A program made the position numbers and the translations under genes. The notes under the pieces were generated by a model, which had not been told where the DNA came from, did no database searches, and worked only from the letters and a program-made list of their open reading frames with translations. DNA of 64,000 nt from Paramecium octaurelia (Eukaryota > Ciliophora > Oligohymenophorea > Peniculida > Parameciidae), in NCBI GenBank assembly GCA_905182995.1, contig CAJJDP010000140.1, forward strand, positions 124,001 through 188,000, given 5' to 3'. Positions 10,742 through 22,260 of this stretch are shown here, piece by piece (the stretch's first letter is position 1; each line of letters starts with the position of its first letter).

Positions 10742-13375
10742 TCATCTGTGTCCTTTCGGTGGTAACTATTATGCTGATCTTATTGGTCTCACAGAATTAG
10801 ATTGTTGTGATTAATTATCCAACTGTTTCATTGACTTTTGAATTTGCTTATTCAATCTCAAATTTAATTCCTGATCTTCTTAACTATCCTCTGCTTCTTC
10901 ATCATACAAGTTGTGTTATTCATAGAACTCCCTATCTTCCTTACTCATTTTCTTGTTCTATTTCTTCTCTTCGAATAACAACTCCCCTATGTCCTACTCC
11001 TCCAAAGTGTAATGCTATAATAATTGTTGCTCATCGAATTATTTCATAGTATTCGAGTATTTCTTAGCCGACTACGGCAATTTGGGTAATACCTATTAAG
11101 TATTTGACCCGTATTGAGGAGCTGCTGATTGAATATCTCTTTTTTTGGCATCAATTTTAGGTTTTACTGTCTTATACTTCGTAGTTTCCTTATATTTGTT
11201 GAAATCTATCATTTGATTCAATTCGTGTTTTGTACACTTCGGAGAGTAAGCCTCAATTTCTTTTACTTACTCTTCAAATGTATTGTGCATATTCACATAC
11301 TGAGGATCAAATATCTCCATCCATTCAGGAGGGAAGGGATTACAGTTATAATAATTGTCATCTGGAAAGTACACATTATTGTATTTGTACAGATTCAATT
11401 TGCCAGTATTATATTACCCATCACAAAACTAAGGATATAAACAATATTTACCAATCCAACTTATAGATTCAATATGCAATAATGGCCATTAGCAAAAAAC
11501 AACAAAACTTAAGCTCTATGTCTCTGACCCCCCATCTATGAATTTTTGAAGTGGTGTATAGTCTTCGTAGATCCTTCTGCCACATAATTCACCCACTCAG
11601 AACCTTAGCACAATCTTATCTTAATTTCTGTTTCAGACAAGAACTTCTCAATGTCTGTAGTTTCACTAAAAAAGTAATGGACTCTGATAACATTCAATTT
11701 TAAATTTTCATCATTAACTTAAGCAAATTAATCTTCCACTTATCCATCTGGAGCATCAATAGAATCCGACCTTTCAATTCCGCTGAATCTAAGTTATTTT
11801 TATTAAGACTGTAAAGTTTGTTGTTTATTTGATTTCAAAGTTTAATAATTATCGTCTTTAATGATGTGTGTTTTAAATGAAGATTTTGATTGATGTAAAC
11901 GATATTGTAGCACTATGTTCTTTAGGTCTCCAACAGGGTTGCCATTCAAATCTATCAATCTCTTACCTTACAAATCAACCATCTCCAAATAAAACAGTAA
12001 TCTCCATTGATATAGTTATTCATTCAATAGAGCAGGTCTATGTTTTGGTTTACTATCCATAGGAACTCTGATGATAGCATCTCCCAATGGAATGTTTTAA
12101 GCAATTGCAAATTTCTATTCTATTTCAACTAATTCATGCTCTCCAACAATTAACATGTAACAAACATCGCATACTCTACAAGGTCTTGTTGATAAATGAG
12201 ATACTTTTATATTTGTCAATTATTTATTTCTTTTTTTTAAATGTTAAACTAATTCCCATAATAACTTATAAGTAAGTGTTTTGCTGGCATCATCCTTCTT
12301 AAATATGATACCACACAACTTACAATACACTGAACAAGTCAATTAATCGAGTGTCTTCTTTCCTTAACCTACTCCTTAAATTTCACTCATTGAAATAGCA
12401 TTTTCCATTATCAATTATTTGCAATTGAATAACCAGATTCTTCCCTCTGGATCTTAGAGAAAGTCAAAGACACCTGTCTTGATTCTGACAGGGTAATTCT
12501 TCTCCAAATAAGTTACTATCTATTCACAAACCTTCTCATATTCATATAATCCCACTCCCTTAATTTATTGGATAGTGAATGAATTTTATTGTTCTGTATT
12601 GATTGTAGTTTTGTTTGTTATTGATTTTTTTGGATTAGGATCGTATAATTCCATTACATTCATAATTCGATAACCATAATTAGCATGAGAGGATTTTGAA
12701 TTCTTCGTATAGAACACAAGTCGAACAATAGTTGCTTTCATTACTCTTGATATTACAAATCTCTATTCTAGTTTGTTGTTATCTAATTAAACTTTTCTCT
12801 CTTTTTATTATCGAAATGTATATACAGCTTTAGACATATTCCAATCCTACCCAGTTTGACCTCTACTTATTATATATGGATTGTCCTAATTCACAAATAC
12901 ATTGGTTCTCATATCAAATCTATCATCTTATACATGACGTTTCAAATATTCTTCATGATAATGATGAACCTAATTTAACTGACTTATACTTTATTCTCGA
13001 AATCCTAATATCCAATATCGGTTTTTCTCATCAATTGTCCTGTTGCTGGATCTGTGTACATCAAAATATATGTTTATTCAAAACACATTACACTCTCAGG
13101 TATGTTAACCCTTATTTATTCGGTTGGCAATTTTCCCAAGGCCAAGGCTTTATAGAAAAATATTCCTATTAAAGTTTAATGATTTCAAATCAACCTGGTT
13201 TGATTGGCCATTTTTGATAATAGTCATCATTTGGAGGATTGAATAGAATTTTATTCAATATCTATTACCAATGCCTCTCTTTCTTCTCTGCTTCAGTTTC
13301 TATCTTCGGAGGACTTAGTTATACAGGTTTCTTTTGAGTTATCTAAGCCTCAGTCAATAAAAATGTATCGGCCAT
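10742..13375 (-). CDS. Conserved-looking 850-aa protein with Cys cluster
   Basis: Start 13373-13375 (MADTFLLTEAQITQKKPVQL), stop 10742-10744; introns of 29, 20 and 32 nt leave exactly 851 codons. The N-terminal part is Trp/Pro/Tyr-rich (RHWQQILNKILFNPPND), the centre holds cysteine pairs CSVYCKLCG and RPCRVCDVC about 50 residues apart that could form a zinc-binding knuckle, and the C-terminal 150 residues are Gln-rich and acidic. No signal peptide or membrane segment. The rich residue variety indicates a folded, conserved protein, but I cannot name the family. Confidence 0.7.
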
Positions 13376-14177
13376 TTTATATTATAATTTAAATATTTCA
13401 TCCTCCAATTATATAAATTTCTGTTGCATAAGGATATTATTTCGAATCCTGGATGACCTTTTATGTAGTTAGAAGATCTCTGAATAAACATTTTTAATGC
13501 TATTAATTTTCTTAGAATAGAATTTAGAACTATGTTTATTAATTAATGGAAATCAATTGATCTAATTAGAGAACTTATATAAAAAAATATTGAATTGAAT
13601 ATTAAATATGATTAAATGTCTAAAGCATTTAAATAAGTTTGGTTTAAATATTGAAAAATACCGAAGCAACTATTAAATAAAAAAATTAGATTTATTTCTG
13701 TTAATTCATATTAAATTCAAAAATTCAAGAAGATTTACTTTTTCATTTAATCAAAAAGATTAAAATTTGATCAATAAATATTTTTAATATTTTAATATCA
13801 ATGATTCTGCTAATTTTTTAGTTAAGATATAAAGGATTTTAGGATAAACAAAATAAAAATTGTAGAATTAATTTCTATATTTAGATATTAATAAGGACAG
13901 TTATGAAATGATTCAATAATAGTATAGGGATAGTGTTGGAATCATTAGAAATTTTTATATAAATAAAATTTAAGAGTTATGCTTTGGAATGATTGTTATT
14001 TAAGTGAATCTGTAATGAATTGAATTGAGTTGGATATGATATACATTGATATCCTATGACTGAATGACGATGAGAATGAATATGTACAATAATTAATTAA
14101 ATACATATGTGTATTGGGGATGTTAATATGAAAAAAATTAAATCATTTTAAATAAATTATTAAAAAATAAAATTCTT
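13376..14177. other. Intergenic, about 800 bp, no gene seen
   Basis: Extremely AT-rich spacer with A/T runs. It is the upstream region of both the 850-aa minus-strand gene and the ribosomal protein S26e gene, so promoter elements are expected, but I could not identify a specific one. Confidence 0.5.
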
Positions 14178-14580
14178 ATGCCATCAAAGAGAAGAAATAA
14201 TGGTCGTTCCAAGAAAAACAGAGGACATGTCAAACCAGTTACATGCTCAAATTGTTGTAGATTAGTTGGCAAAGATAAGGCCATCAAGAGATTTACAGTG
14301 AGAGACATTGTTGATGCATCATCAAAAAAGGATATCTTGGAAGCATCAGCTTATGACACCAAATAATAATAGTCAATTCCAAAATTGTTTGACAAACTCT
14401 AAGTAGTGTTTATATTAATCAGAATAGTATTGCGTATCATGTGCTATCCATGCTCGTATTGTGAGAGTCAGATCTTCTGAGGACAGAAAAATTCGTGTCA
14501 TTGAAAGAAAACGACCTGTTTAACAAACGACTTAAAAAAAGGATGCCACCAAAGTTTAAGCTCCAGTCGCAGCTCAATGA
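14178..14580 (+). CDS. RPS26: 40S ribosomal protein S26e
   Basis: 125 aa: [20 protein letters not shown], zinc-ribbon cysteines in [15 protein letters not shown] and [16 protein letters not shown], all diagnostic of eS26, which sits at the mRNA exit site of the small subunit. One 25-nt intron at 14403-14427; stop 14578-14580. Length matches the family (about 115-130 aa). A Lys/Gln/Ala-rich tail is typical. The L21e gene follows about 100 bases downstream on the same strand. Confidence 0.97.
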
Positions 14581-14681
14581 TATATATATTACAAACATAC
14601 ATTAATCAATTTGAATTTCCTCAAAGGCTTTCTAAGTATGTGAGTATAAATAATTTAAAAAAAAATTAATATCTTCAATAA

Positions 14682-15182
14682 ATGACACATAGTTATGGTT
14701 TGAAAAAGGGTACAAGAAGCAAGTTTGCTAAACCATTCAGAGGACATGGAAACATTAGCATTCGCAAAACACTCTAAACCTTCAGAAGAGGTACATTTCT
14801 ATCATGAATCCTAGGTGATTTTGTTGATATTTTGGTTGATGGTGCATAACACAAGGGTGTCCCCTTCTAATATTATCATGGACGTACTGCTAGAGTATTC
14901 AATGTCAATCCAAGAGGAATCGGTGTCTCATTACAAAGAAGAGTTAGAGGTAGATATGTAGAGAAGAGATTCCATGTCAGAGCTGATCATTTGAGACCAT
15001 CAAAATGCAGAGAAGAATTTGTTAAGAGAGTTTAAGAGAATGATAAAAAGAAAACAGAAGCCAATAAATAAAAAAAACATATTTCAACCAAAAGATAACC
15101 AGTCCTCCCAAGAAATGCTGAAGTCGTCAAGCCAACAGCTACAGTCTTTTAACATCCAAAAGCATTTGTAGAAATTATTTGA
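14682..15182 (+). CDS. RPL21: 60S ribosomal protein L21e
   Basis: 158 aa, ATG 14682-14684 to TGA 15180-15182 with one 24-nt intron at 14791-14814. MTHSYGLKKGTRSKFAKPFR, GDFVDILVDGAQHKGVPFQY, YHGRTARVFNVNPRGIGV and the conserved basic block RVEHLRPSK-like (ADHLRPSKCREEF) identify eL21 of the large subunit. Length is normal for the family (about 160 aa). Confidence 0.97.
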
Positions 15183-15236
15183 AATATAATACAATAAGTA
15201 TATCTATTCATCAATATTTTTAATATTATTTATTAA

Positions 15237-15813
15237 ATGATTAATTAAAGAAAAGTCCTAAATGATGAATAGTATAAAATACTTGTTGGAATATTCGGAG
15301 TCATCCTTGCCTTTTCCCTATCCTATAGTGCTTTGGCATTGACTTAATCCATATTCAAGCCTTGAATTTTCAATATATTGTATTAATGAAATTTATACAA
15401 TTTATTACATGTAATCCAAGGACTTTGAATTCCAGTTCCATTTTCAGCACTCAGAGAATCCTATATATCATTAGGCAAACTAATTGATCAATTCCAAAAG
15501 ATAGAGGCAATCTCAATCCTTAAAAAGAAATTCGCTTCCATAATAAATTTTGAATTGTCCAAACCCTTGTAACAGCGCAGCATTTCTTTATCCCCCATAA
15601 AGTACTCCAATAATAATATGTCTATTTCTAAAGATAAAGAGCTAGATTTTTGCCTATTTAAAATGCTGAAGAATTAATAAGGATGATGCTGATTATTTAC
15701 AAGCCATCATCATTTATATAGACCCTGTGCATTCTAAAAGTATAATTAATTTACTAAAGCACTATTAGCAAGCCTTGATAATTACTTCTAAAATTTATAG
15801 AGAAAAAATTTGA
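15237..15813 (+). CDS. Uncertain hypothetical gene, about 156 aa
   Basis: A model with ATG 15237-15239 and introns of 29, 25, 32 and 20 nt gives 157 codons ending at TGA 15811-15813. Its N-terminus (MINQRKVLNDEQYKILVG) is followed by hydrophobic segments and helical regions. An alternative reading skips the third intron, needs a one-base frameshift near 15670-15685 and then runs through two more short introns (20 and 19 nt) to TGA 16191-16193. I cannot choose between them by eye; the locus may be a decaying gene. No known domain. Confidence 0.35.
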
Positions 15814-16638
15814 AGCTAATGTAGAAAGACTATTGCTTATCGATTAGCAAAAGTAAAATTACACTTGCATAGCAATTAACTTGACATTTAATGTTATTGC
15901 AAAGGAAAGAATAAATGATTCGCTAATTTTATAACGTTATTAGGAGAACAATTACTTAAATAAAAGAATAATTTTTAAGATCGATAAACTCAAAAATTAT
16001 TAATTTGTAATATAAAGCGAATTAGAAAGAGAGTGAAGTTATTTATAATTTTATGAAACGTTAGATTGATAGTTTAAAGTTTATTACATATGAAAAAGTG
16101 AGGATTCTTAGATAATCAAATCCAATATTTTTTGAAACATAATTTCGTGCAAATATTTTATCCAACCTTGAATTTGTTCTATACTATATTTGATCTAATA
16201 ATATTATTGATGATTTAATGTAAATAGCTTTATAAGAGAAATATTTTATACCAATATCGATGAAATTATTCTTACTGTGATTTAAATATAGGAAGTCACT
16301 AAATTGAGTGTTGAATAAAGTTATTTTCTGTTAGAATTATTCAATTATTTTTTCAATTTTATTGTTTGAGGAGTAATTTATACAAAAATGTATAATTCAG
16401 CATTTCAATCAGAGTTTTTGTTTGAATTCTCAAATAATTTATTTACTCCAAAAATGTTGTAACTTAAGAATAATTAGATACTTAAAGATAAATATTAGAT
16501 TTAACAAAATTACTGTATATAGTTAGAGTATCATCAATAATTGAGGTGAAAAAAGTTGATAAATGAATTAAGTTTGATGTGTTTATATTTTAGTATATAG
16601 TGTTATTTAAAATTCGAATAATTATTAATAACATCCAA
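15814..16638. other. AT-rich stretch, possible 3' continuation of preceding gene
   Basis: Several long TGA-free readings lie here (for example 15803-16033 and 16032-16193 in different frames) that can be joined by a 19-nt GT...AG segment. They could be the 3' part of the gene starting at 15237 or chance, since TGA is rare at this base composition. No start codon fits. From 16200 to 16638 I see no gene. Confidence 0.35.
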
Positions 16639-18913
16639 ATGCAGCAGTTAACTCGTCCTTAACTATAGTTATAGGAGATCGTACAATAAAATAAATTAAG
16701 AATGTATTGATCATTGTAATTTGTAGTTGTAGTAAAAGTAACATCAAATTAAGTCAATCCTTCAATCCAAGTGGACTACTTAGTCAGAGTCCAACTCATA
16801 AAACTAATTAAAGTTCTGGGTTTTAAGGGATAGATTTAAAATAATTATAGAAATGTTAGGGACAACTCTTACAGGGAAAATAATACAAAAAGGAATTATT
16901 AAAACTAATGACCAGTCATAAATAATTGTCTACATAACAATCTATTTAACAGAATAACATATCAGACACATCCAATAATATAAAGACTATTGCTACTACT
17001 GATACTCGAAGAACCAATTCTAATTAACTTCAAAAATCGTTTATATAGACTATAAAAAACTAGAGTTTTGTAAGTGTAACAAATTAAATTGTTGTAGTGG
17101 TTCATTACTTGAATTCATAATATAAGTTTACAATAGATCCCTAAAAAAGTACAGGTTATATGATGGAGTATTTGAAATCAGAAATGAAAAAGCATTCAGT
17201 AGTAAATTCAACAACTGGATCTTCGTCTTATAAAAATAAATTACAATGTGAGACGGGTAATGAATGTCTAAATATGGAAATTGTGTCGTTCAATACTGTT
17301 GATAAGAATATACCCATAGATTTTTACATTTTGTAATTAAATAAACCCTTGGATATATTCAGTGGATAAACATTAGATTTATAACCATTTTATGGATGCA
17401 GTCAAGGATCTTAAATAACATTGAAGGATTTCATTTTTATCAAATGTATTGGTGTTGGAGGATTTTCGAGAGTGTATCTAGTGAAAAAGAAATCAGATGG
17501 CAGACTTTATGCGATGAAATTGATAGATAAAGAATTTATTATCTAACGTAAAAAATAAGGTAGATGATCAACTAATCATATAGGAATTGTGTAAAATGAG
17601 AGAGACATTATGACTGTTTTGGATCATCCTTTTATAAATAAACTAGAATATGCCTTTGAGTCTAAAAACTTTATTGTTTTTGTCTTAGAGTTTTGCAGTG
17701 GTGGAGAGTTGTTTTGGTAATTGAAATAAGTGAAGAAGATGACTGAAGATCAAGCCAGATTTTATTTTACTGAAATTTGTCTGGCCATTTATTATTTACA
17801 TTCAATATCTGTTGTCTATAGAGATATAAAACCAGAGAATATACTGATAGATATAGATGGCCACATCAGAATTGCAGATTTTGGATTATCAAAGCCAAAC
17901 ATGAATGAAGATGATTATGCATATAGTTTTTGCGGTTCTCCTGAATATATGGCTCCTGAAATGTTATTGAAAGTTGGTCACAATGTTTAAGTGGATCATT
18001 ATTGTTTAGGTGCACTACTATATGAATTAGTTACAGGATTACCTCCTTATTATTCCAGGGACACTGAAGAAATTTATGAATCAATTTTAAGCGAAGAGTT
18101 GACATTCCCAGAAAAAATCAATTTAACTAATGATATCAAAGATCTACTTAAAGGACTTTTATGTAAGAAACCTTAAAGTAGATTGGGTGCTCATAATGGT
18201 TTATAAGAATTGATGCTACATCCTTGGTTTAAAGGATGTGATTGGATTTAAATTTTATAAAGGAATATTGAGCCTCCATTCAAACCAAATTAGTTACAAT
18301 TTCATTATGATTAAAATGAATTACTCAAAGGGGAATTGGAAACCAGAGAAAAGCTTCTAGGAAAATCTGGTATACAAAAAGACATTAAAATTTTTAAAAC
18401 ATTTTATTTTGATGCAACTCAATAAAAGCAAATGAAGATCGAGCAAAGTAAAGTACTCAAGCAACATTTTACAACGATTACATAAATCTAAGTGTAATTG
18501 ACCTAAAAGTTTAAAATCAAAAAGACCAGCCCAGAATCTAATTGTCTATCAAAACCTTAATCAAGAGGATCCCAGTTGGTTAATCAGAAATAGAAAAATA
18601 AGACAGAGCAATCAAATTCTTTGTAAAAAAGAATTAAATCCTAGTAAAGTCATTTATTTAAATTTATAGATAGTCATCCTTAGTTTAACCTATTTAGATA
18701 AATACAGCAGCAATTCCTTAACAGTCTAAATTTATTGGCTTGAAACGAATAACTTCTTAAAATAATTTTTTCATGGACAGACAAAACACATCTCCGACAA
18801 ATAAAGGTTATAATTCAAAGGACAATATTGACTACAAAGCTTGGCTATAGAATGGTTTATCTGGCACTAATTTACACAAAAGAGTTTGTTCACTGAAATA
18901 GAGAATCAGATGA
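16639..18913 (+). CDS. AGC-type Ser/Thr protein kinase, 731 aa
   Basis: ATG 16639-16641, TGA 18911-18913; introns 16704-16732 (29 nt), 17560-17583 (24 nt) and 18644-18669 (26 nt) leave 732 codons. Residues 1-250 are Ser/Asn/Gln-rich. The kinase domain (about 254-515) has the glycine loop IGVGGFSRVYLV, ATP lysine in YAMKLIDKEF, VVYRDIKPENILI (catalytic loop, AGC-like YRD), DFG and FCGSPEYMAPEM (AGC activation loop). FFE/hydrophobic motifs typical of PKA/S6K tails are not obvious. The C-terminal 200 residues are Gln/Ser-rich. Likely a cytosolic signalling kinase of the large ciliate AGC expansion; the upstream regulator is unknown. Confidence 0.9.
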
Positions 18914-19321
18914 TGAAACTGAATAAGAAATCTACTCATTTTTTATTTTAATCATAGTTATATATTCAATTTAAAAGGTTTGATATATAATGGGTTTAAA
19001 CTTTTTCTAACTTTCTTGTCTTTGATGGAGAACCATATCTTAATGTGGTTTTTGTTACTGAATAAAAATATAATTGTTTGGCTAGAGTTTGCTTCTCAAG
19101 AACTTTCATTAATAAATCATAGGAACATATGTAAAACAGTATTATAATTCCTAATATACTCTAAAATATCTTTTAGAAAAGTTTATTATCGATTTTCATA
19201 ATAAATTGATTTAATCAAATTAATAAAATGAGTGTAAGTTTCTATGTTGTTCACCTCAATGTATAAGAATTAGAAGTTTAGATAAATGTTATTAAATTTA
19301 TAAAATGAGTTGTAATTTAAA
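18914..19321. other. Convergent intergenic spacer, nothing seen
   Basis: About 400 AT-rich bases between the kinase stop and the stop of the minus-strand gene at 19322. No coding-like frame or structured RNA recognised. Confidence 0.5.
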
Positions 19322-20217
19322 TCAATGCTTCTTTGAATTAAACTTCCCATTTGATATTTGAATCTTTTCAAATCCAATTTTTTTATTTATTTATTATTTA
19401 TTATCTCTCAAAATTGTCTCTAAAAACTTCTTATCAGAGTATTTGTTTAATAACTCTTTTGAATCATTTCCATTCTATTATTAATATTAATGCTTAAAAT
19501 TTTTTATTAAAATGAGAGTGTCCTAATACACATCTTAATTAATTGATTGTATATTAGTCACTTCACATTTGCCCACTTTTTGCGGCGAATATGACTAAGT
19601 GGCTCCAGAATTAAGTTTTTGCACATTTTCAACACACTTCTCGTACCAATCAGAGAGATAAAGGAATATGTGATGTTTCTCCTTTGAAAAATATTTTAAA
19701 TTAAGATACTTTCATCTTGAGCTTGGGATTTAGACGAAGCTTTGTTTATGCTGTCACATCTAATTGAGACTACTATGGCACTAACAAAGGATTCAACAAC
19801 ACTGTGGCTTATATTGGCATACTTCATATTAAATTTATGGTATAATACATGACTTCATCAATTTACTTTGGAGCCTCCTAAGTTTCACTATTCTTAGTCT
19901 CCTGGTTTGGCTTGAATATTAAGCTTTAAATACCTTGGAACGCTTTCGTTTCAATAAGGCTGCCTTAATAAAAACTAAAGTTAAAGGTGACTTACCTCTT
20001 CTAATTTTTGTTACTCTTCAATCCTCTACAAATACGATTTCAATTTTCTCTCCTCTCTGCTTGATGCCTGTTCCTTTATGTAATAATTTTAATTAGATAA
20101 TTATTTCCTGTTTCCTAAACGATGAACCTTATATTATTTCCTCTATTGTCCTTCTTATGAAGATGGTTAGCTTAAGTTATCCAGACTTTCAGGCTTAGAT
20201 AGATCATTTGCACTCAT
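19322..20217 (-). CDS. Hypothetical basic protein, 261 aa, four introns
   Basis: Start 20215-20217 (MSANDLSKPESLDNLSQPSS), stop 19322-19324. Introns of 32, 23, 27 (multiple of three with in-frame TGA) and 28 nt leave 262 codons. A helical Lys/Arg/Gln region near residues 40-80 is followed by a Leu/Pro/Gln stretch, then a better-ordered segment containing HHIFLYLSDWYEKCVENVQK and a Lys/Asn/Gln-rich tail. I do not recognise the family. The intron model is consistent in length but was derived by eye. Confidence 0.55.
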
Positions 20218-20803
20218 TTTTTTATTTTATTAAATTCAAGATTTTTATGGAATTTTTAAGTCCTTTAATATTTTTATTTCCTCAATAATCCTCAACATAC
20301 AATCATTTTACATAATACACTTTTTTCTTTCATTTTTATCCATCTTTTTAATTACTAATTTATATATATTATTTATTTAATTACAAATAATTAACAGTCA
20401 AATACACCATCTACATTCTATCTCCATTTGTCTGACTCTCTCTCCATCTTAATTAATTTCTGTCTCTATTTTTAATTTACTTTATTTTGTGAATTAATTT
20501 CCTATCCCCAAGCTAAACAACAAAATTAATTAAATAAAAAGCTCAAAAATCCCATTATTTAATTGGAAATACGCAGATAAAGAAATTCTGATTGATTTAT
20601 GTAAAACAAATATACCAAATAATTATTCATGTACAAACTCATGTCTTATAAATTGAAATCATCATCTAAAACTAATTCATTTTATGTTTAGTATAACTCT
20701 ATATTTAATATTTTTTTGATATACTCTTAATATTTAATAATATTCACGCTCATTATTTTTATTCAATATTTTTATATAAATCTCCTTGATTTTTCATTAA
20801 ATA
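20218..20803. other. Intergenic, about 590 bp, nothing seen
   Basis: Divergent upstream region of the genes at 20217 (minus) and 20804 (plus). Long T and A runs dominate. No hairpin, repeat or frame worth reporting. Confidence 0.5.
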
Positions 20804-21654
20804 ATGCTCTTAACATTCTTGTTAGCTCTTTAGCAAGTCTTCGCAGATTGCATTCAAAATTCATACCTAACTTATCCAAATTAAGAAGAATGGGTTTATG
20901 TATTAATAATATCCGATATTTCAATTAGGCAGTCAAGAGAATCTCAGTTAAATTAGAAGGTGAATATGTAATTGGATTTGGAAATGATTACGAAGTCAAA
21001 GATAAGTCCAAAATCTAAATTAAATAAGTACCTGGAGGTTTAACATTTGGACCATCCAATTTTGAAATATATTGTCCAGCTATTCATTAGTTATCTAATA
21101 ATTAGTAAATAAAGTGCGAAATTCAACTCAACATGAAAGAAATAAATGCTACTTCTACGCCTTCAAAAGCATTGTTTGCAATTTCAGTAGAATTAGATAA
21201 TGAGCTAAAAGAAAACCCAGTCTTTTAAATCCAAAACAATTTTTAAATGCGTTTGATGGATTTAGCAAAATAATTGGAAAATATGGCCTATTATCTTGAA
21301 TATGAGAATTGTGATCAAACTGTTTATTTATTGCCAGATCCACTTCCAATTTCATCAGAATAAATAAACCTACTTTAAAAATACTCAAAAGCTTTACCAG
21401 AAGGCAGTCTCACATAGGCAGTAAGTGGATCAATCAAAGGGTAATTGTTTGTAGAGAACTTCTCAATTGACTCAAGTTCTAATACTCACCTTTATGGTCT
21501 CGTTGCCATAATATTTGGTGTCATTATCTTGGCAGCTATAAGAGCTTTTAAGTAACAGATTTTAAATAAAAATAGCAAAAAGCGAGAATAGTCAAATTTG
21601 AATGATCCTTCGAAATAACCATTAAGTGAATAAGAACTATAAAAATTATCTTGA
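20804..21654 (+). CDS. Type I membrane glycoprotein-like, 273 aa
   Basis: ATG 20804-20806 begins with a signal peptide (MLLTFLLALQQVFADC). One 29-nt intron at 20900-20928; TGA 21652-21654; 274 codons. The luminal part is mixed, with beta-strand-like segments (RISVKLEGEYVIGFGNDYEV, PGGLTFGPSNFEIYC), then a single hydrophobic anchor (LYGLVAIIFGVIILAAI) and a short basic Lys/Gln/Ser-rich cytosolic tail. Probably a secretory-pathway or surface protein. Family not recognised. Confidence 0.75.
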
Positions 21655-22260
21655 ACATCTATTTGACCAATGTTTTCTATATATATTTAAATTCCTTTAA
21701 TTTATCGAAACAGGTTCATAGGATTATAGTCGATCTTATGGCATTTTCAATTATTTAAAATACCATTCTTGATTAATAATGTTTAATCAATGCTTGTTGA
21801 TCATAGAGAAATGAGAAGAAATCTAAATTGATCTTAGGATAAATCTCATAAATTTTGTCTTTTGCAGGTTTAAATGCACCAAAATTGTTGAAAAAAAATA
21901 TCATATTTGATATTGATATTAATAAATATAATTAAAAGGCTTATTATTATCAAGCGTAAGTATTGATTAATATTTTAAAAAATATATTAATTTTAAAGAT
22001 AAGTAATATTATAAAAATTATAAGAATCGATTTTTTTATCATATATTTTTTAATTGGTGAATAATAATTATTTATAAAGAATTTATCATCATATATAATT
22101 TAATATAGTTTTTTGGAATTATGTTTCACTTTATAATTACAGTAAAGTGTAATTTGTGAAAAAATGAAGTTATTTAATATGTAGATAGAGATATTCAAAA
22201 TTTTATTAATTATTTTTGAAAATAATTTATATATAGATTTATAAGTATTATCAATTTAAA
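21655..22260. other. Convergent intergenic, about 600 bp, nothing seen
   Basis: AT-rich region between two convergent genes. Longer than most convergent spacers in the window. No coding-like frame longer than expected by chance and no structured element recognised. Confidence 0.45.
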
